From NCBI RefSeq assembly GCF_963576545.1, contig NC_083655.1:18203204-18267203 (forward strand): a stretch of DNA of 64,000 nucleotides, given 5' to 3'. Made by a program: the position numbers and the translations under genes. Source of the stretch: Limanda limanda. Lineage: Eukaryota; Chordata; Actinopteri; Pleuronectiformes; Pleuronectidae. Positions 61,728 to 64,000 of this stretch are shown here, piece after piece. The first letter of the stretch is position 1; the number at the start of each line of letters is the position of its first letter. The notes under the pieces were generated by a model. It made no database searches and was not told the DNA's origin. It saw only the letters and a program-made list of their open reading frames with translations.

Positions 61728-61797
<70 letters not shown>
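61728..61797. repeat. (CA)n microsatellite in intron 2
   Basis: About 70 bases of CA with one AA interruption, about 1.9 kb after exon 2. In RNA it is complementary to the (GT)n tract of intron 1 at 58274-58348. Confidence 0.96.
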
Positions 61798-61799
<2 letters not shown>

Positions 61800-63177
61800 C
61801 TCTAGCCCTCATCTCATACATCAAGCAACATCTATGCTGTCACTCTGGATCGGTCTGATGAAACATGCCGAAAGCCACAGTCCTTTAAACAAACACACTT
61901 CTCTCATCTCTCATCCCTTCATCCCTCCCTTTGCTGGTTTCACTCCTGAGAACTGAGAAGTCTCTGGTTCAGCCTTGAAAGATGACCACCACCCACTAAT
62001 CTTCTCTTCAGTGTAGCCCAGTTTGCTTCAAATTAAAGCCTTGACACCCCGTCTCCTGGGACTGCTGCACTCCAAAGCCAAACAGCCTTTTTTTCAGCAC
62101 TTTGCCTTCTTTCTTTCCCTGCAATCCTTCTCGTTTTTTTACACTACCATTCTCTCTCTCTCTCACTGTGTCTCTTGTTCTGAATCATTCCTCTTGATTA
62201 TAAGGTATCATGGGCCCCCTGCTAGCTGTCATTACTCATTCACTCTTAAATGATTATGTGGCAGTGGAGCAGCGCAGTGCTGGTGCAGTACACCGCAGCC
62301 TGCTCTCCTGTAAGAACAGGCCGACTTACTCCAGGGAGAAGAAGGTGAAGAGAGAGAGTTAACTTGGGAGGGCCTCTACATTTGATAAGTTGTAGAGCAT
62401 GATTACATCTCAGAGAATAGGCAGGGTGAAGTTGGAGAGCTTGGATATCATGAGGTTGCTAGGGCACTTAGTGACAAAGACTAGGTTTATCTGCATGAAA
62501 CTACAGCCTAAGGCGGCAAGAAGATGGATTCTGAGAGTGTTTGATGGGCACTCATGCAGCACTGCATAATTCCCACCAGCAGTGATGTTACAAGGCTTTC
62601 AGGCGCGATGACACTTACTCTTTCCTCCCGGCTGGCCTGACACTATGTTCCGTAGAACACACAGGAACACCTACATTCCTGTGTGCTATATGTCATTATG
62701 TGATGTTAAAACTGAGACCCCCTTTTCAGAGAGCTGGGCAGAAAAGCAAGTGGAGACTAAGCAGAAATGTTTCATTGCACAAGGTGGAGCAGATCATCCT
62801 ACATTTGTCTTGTCATTCACTTATCTCCTTTCGGTTTAACGTCTTTACTAGCGATGGTGGAATTTTTTCAGCGGTTTGTGAAAATCCTTATCAGTGACAG
62901 TCTCTCCCCATCCCAGATAGAATCGCTTGGGTCTGGTCTGGATGCACGACCACAGGAAGCAGTGGGGGCAGAGGTGAGCCAGGCCAGGAAATGCATCATG
63001 GGATAGCGTTGTATCATGTTGCAGAGAATGATGAGAAAAGGAGTGTGGGAAAGAGGAGAGAGTAGGTGGTCTGCTTATTTTGTTCTAAGACAAACTGTAG
63101 TCAGGTTGTGATAGTTCTTTTAGATTTTCCGAACTATAACAGAATGTCCCTCTGCAGCCTCGCGGGGCCGGAGCTCT

Positions 63178-63200
63178 GGGGGGGGGGGGGGGGGGGGGGG
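63178..63200. repeat. 23-base G homopolymer
   Basis: An unbroken G run following GCCGGAGCTCT. Its length may be uncertain in the assembly. Confidence 0.9.
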
Positions 63201-64000
63201 CTTTCCACTTGTGCAGTGGTGCATTCACATCCCTGACTCAGCACATAAATGGCCTGTGTGATGTTTCATGTCAGGGGAGCAGCCTGATAACACAGAGCCG
63301 CCCCAGAGAGGCTGTGAACCCCTCCAGCCTCGCTCTGCACGAAAACAAAAGGACGGGAGAGCCAACTACACACAGAAACACACAGACACACACACACACA
63401 CACACACAGACTGAGAGAAAACAACAGCTTGTCATACGTTTGCACCACAGGCCCTCAACTGGGACTCCACTTCACACACTTGGTCAACATTTAGTTGCCT
63501 GGAGGTGTGTTTGTGTGTTTGGATGCTGCCTTTGAGCAGCGGATGGGAACTAAACACAGTCAGATCAGCACTTTCGGGTAGGTGTATTTTATAATTTACC
63601 GAATAGTCGGAATAGTGGCTGCCACATAGAGTCGTATCATTTTTTGAAATCCACCTACAAAAAACAAACTCAAATAAGGTTGTTTTGTAGAATGGTGGGT
63701 TATTTATTTCCAGGTAATAAAAATGTGGCAAACATGTCTAGGGGTGTTTAATTTATGCGGTTGAGGTCGTGGGAGAAAAGCTGTGTGATATGTCGGGGTT
63801 AGCAGCACTTAATGTGTTCCTGACCCTCCACTGTGGGATGAGAATTCCTCATTCTGACTTTCTCAGCACCTGCTGTTGGCTCCTGCTTGACACACACACA
63901 CACACACACACACATTCTGCAGCAGACAACCTCTTTCTCTGGATTATCTCTTATGTGTTTTTGTCAGGGCGGGAGGTTTCTATGAATGGTCTTTAATAAC

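Larger units (their letters stand above)
59866..64000 (+). other. zeb1: zeb1 intron 2 (start; continues past window end)
   Basis: Begins with donor GTGAGA. No exon matching the next ZEB1 segment (before the first zinc finger) was found up to 64000, so intron 2 is at least 4.1 kb. It holds a dispersed repeat (about 60100-60415), a (CA)n tract at 61728-61797, a G run at 63178-63200, and short CA tracts near 63387-63409 and 63891-63914. Confidence 0.85.

Overview
The window is vertebrate, almost certainly teleost and probably percomorph, nuclear DNA. It is intron-rich and non-coding for nearly all its length. It carries many (GT/CA)n, (GA/CT)n and (GATA)n microsatellites, long homopolymers, and remnants of fish-type MITEs, SINEs and LINEs. 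No bacterial-type genes, operons, CRISPR arrays, rRNA genes or convincing tRNA genes were seen.

Only one protein-coding gene can be supported: the 5' part of a zeb1 gene (zinc-finger E-box-binding homeobox 1; zeb1a or zeb1b not decided) on the + strand. Coding exon 1 (25619-25676) encodes the ZEB N-terminus with the basic RRKQANPRR stretch. Coding exon 2 (59710-59865) encodes the acidic segment SESDDEDKLQIVEEES and more. Both exons have consensus splice sites and end in phase 1, so the reading frame joins cleanly. Intron 1 is about 34.0 kb, and the window ends inside intron 2. The zinc fingers, homeodomain and CtBP-binding region lie downstream, outside the window.

Layout. 1-25.4 kb is the upstream flank. 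It holds several dispersed repeats, a (GATA)n tract at 11.0-11.2 kb, and a CpG-enriched, CCAAT-containing segment near 11.5-12.6 kb that may be an unrelated promoter, possibly for a minus-strand gene. 25.4-26.7 kb is the GC-rich zeb1 promoter, 5' UTR, exon 1 and start of intron 1. It contains a G-rich purine tract, upstream ORFs, and a perfect CArG/TATA-like box at 26.6 kb. 26.7-59.7 kb is intron 1, with microsatellites, repeats and several stretches that look like regulatory conserved elements. 59.9-64 kb is intron 2.

The points most worth checking are: (GT)n and (CA)n tracts that flank exon 2 and could pair in the pre-mRNA; an open in-frame non-AUG N-terminal extension ahead of the zeb1 start; a possible alternative intron-1 promoter; and the CpG-rich segment at 12 kb. 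All functional statements beyond the two exons are inferences from sequence, without database searches.
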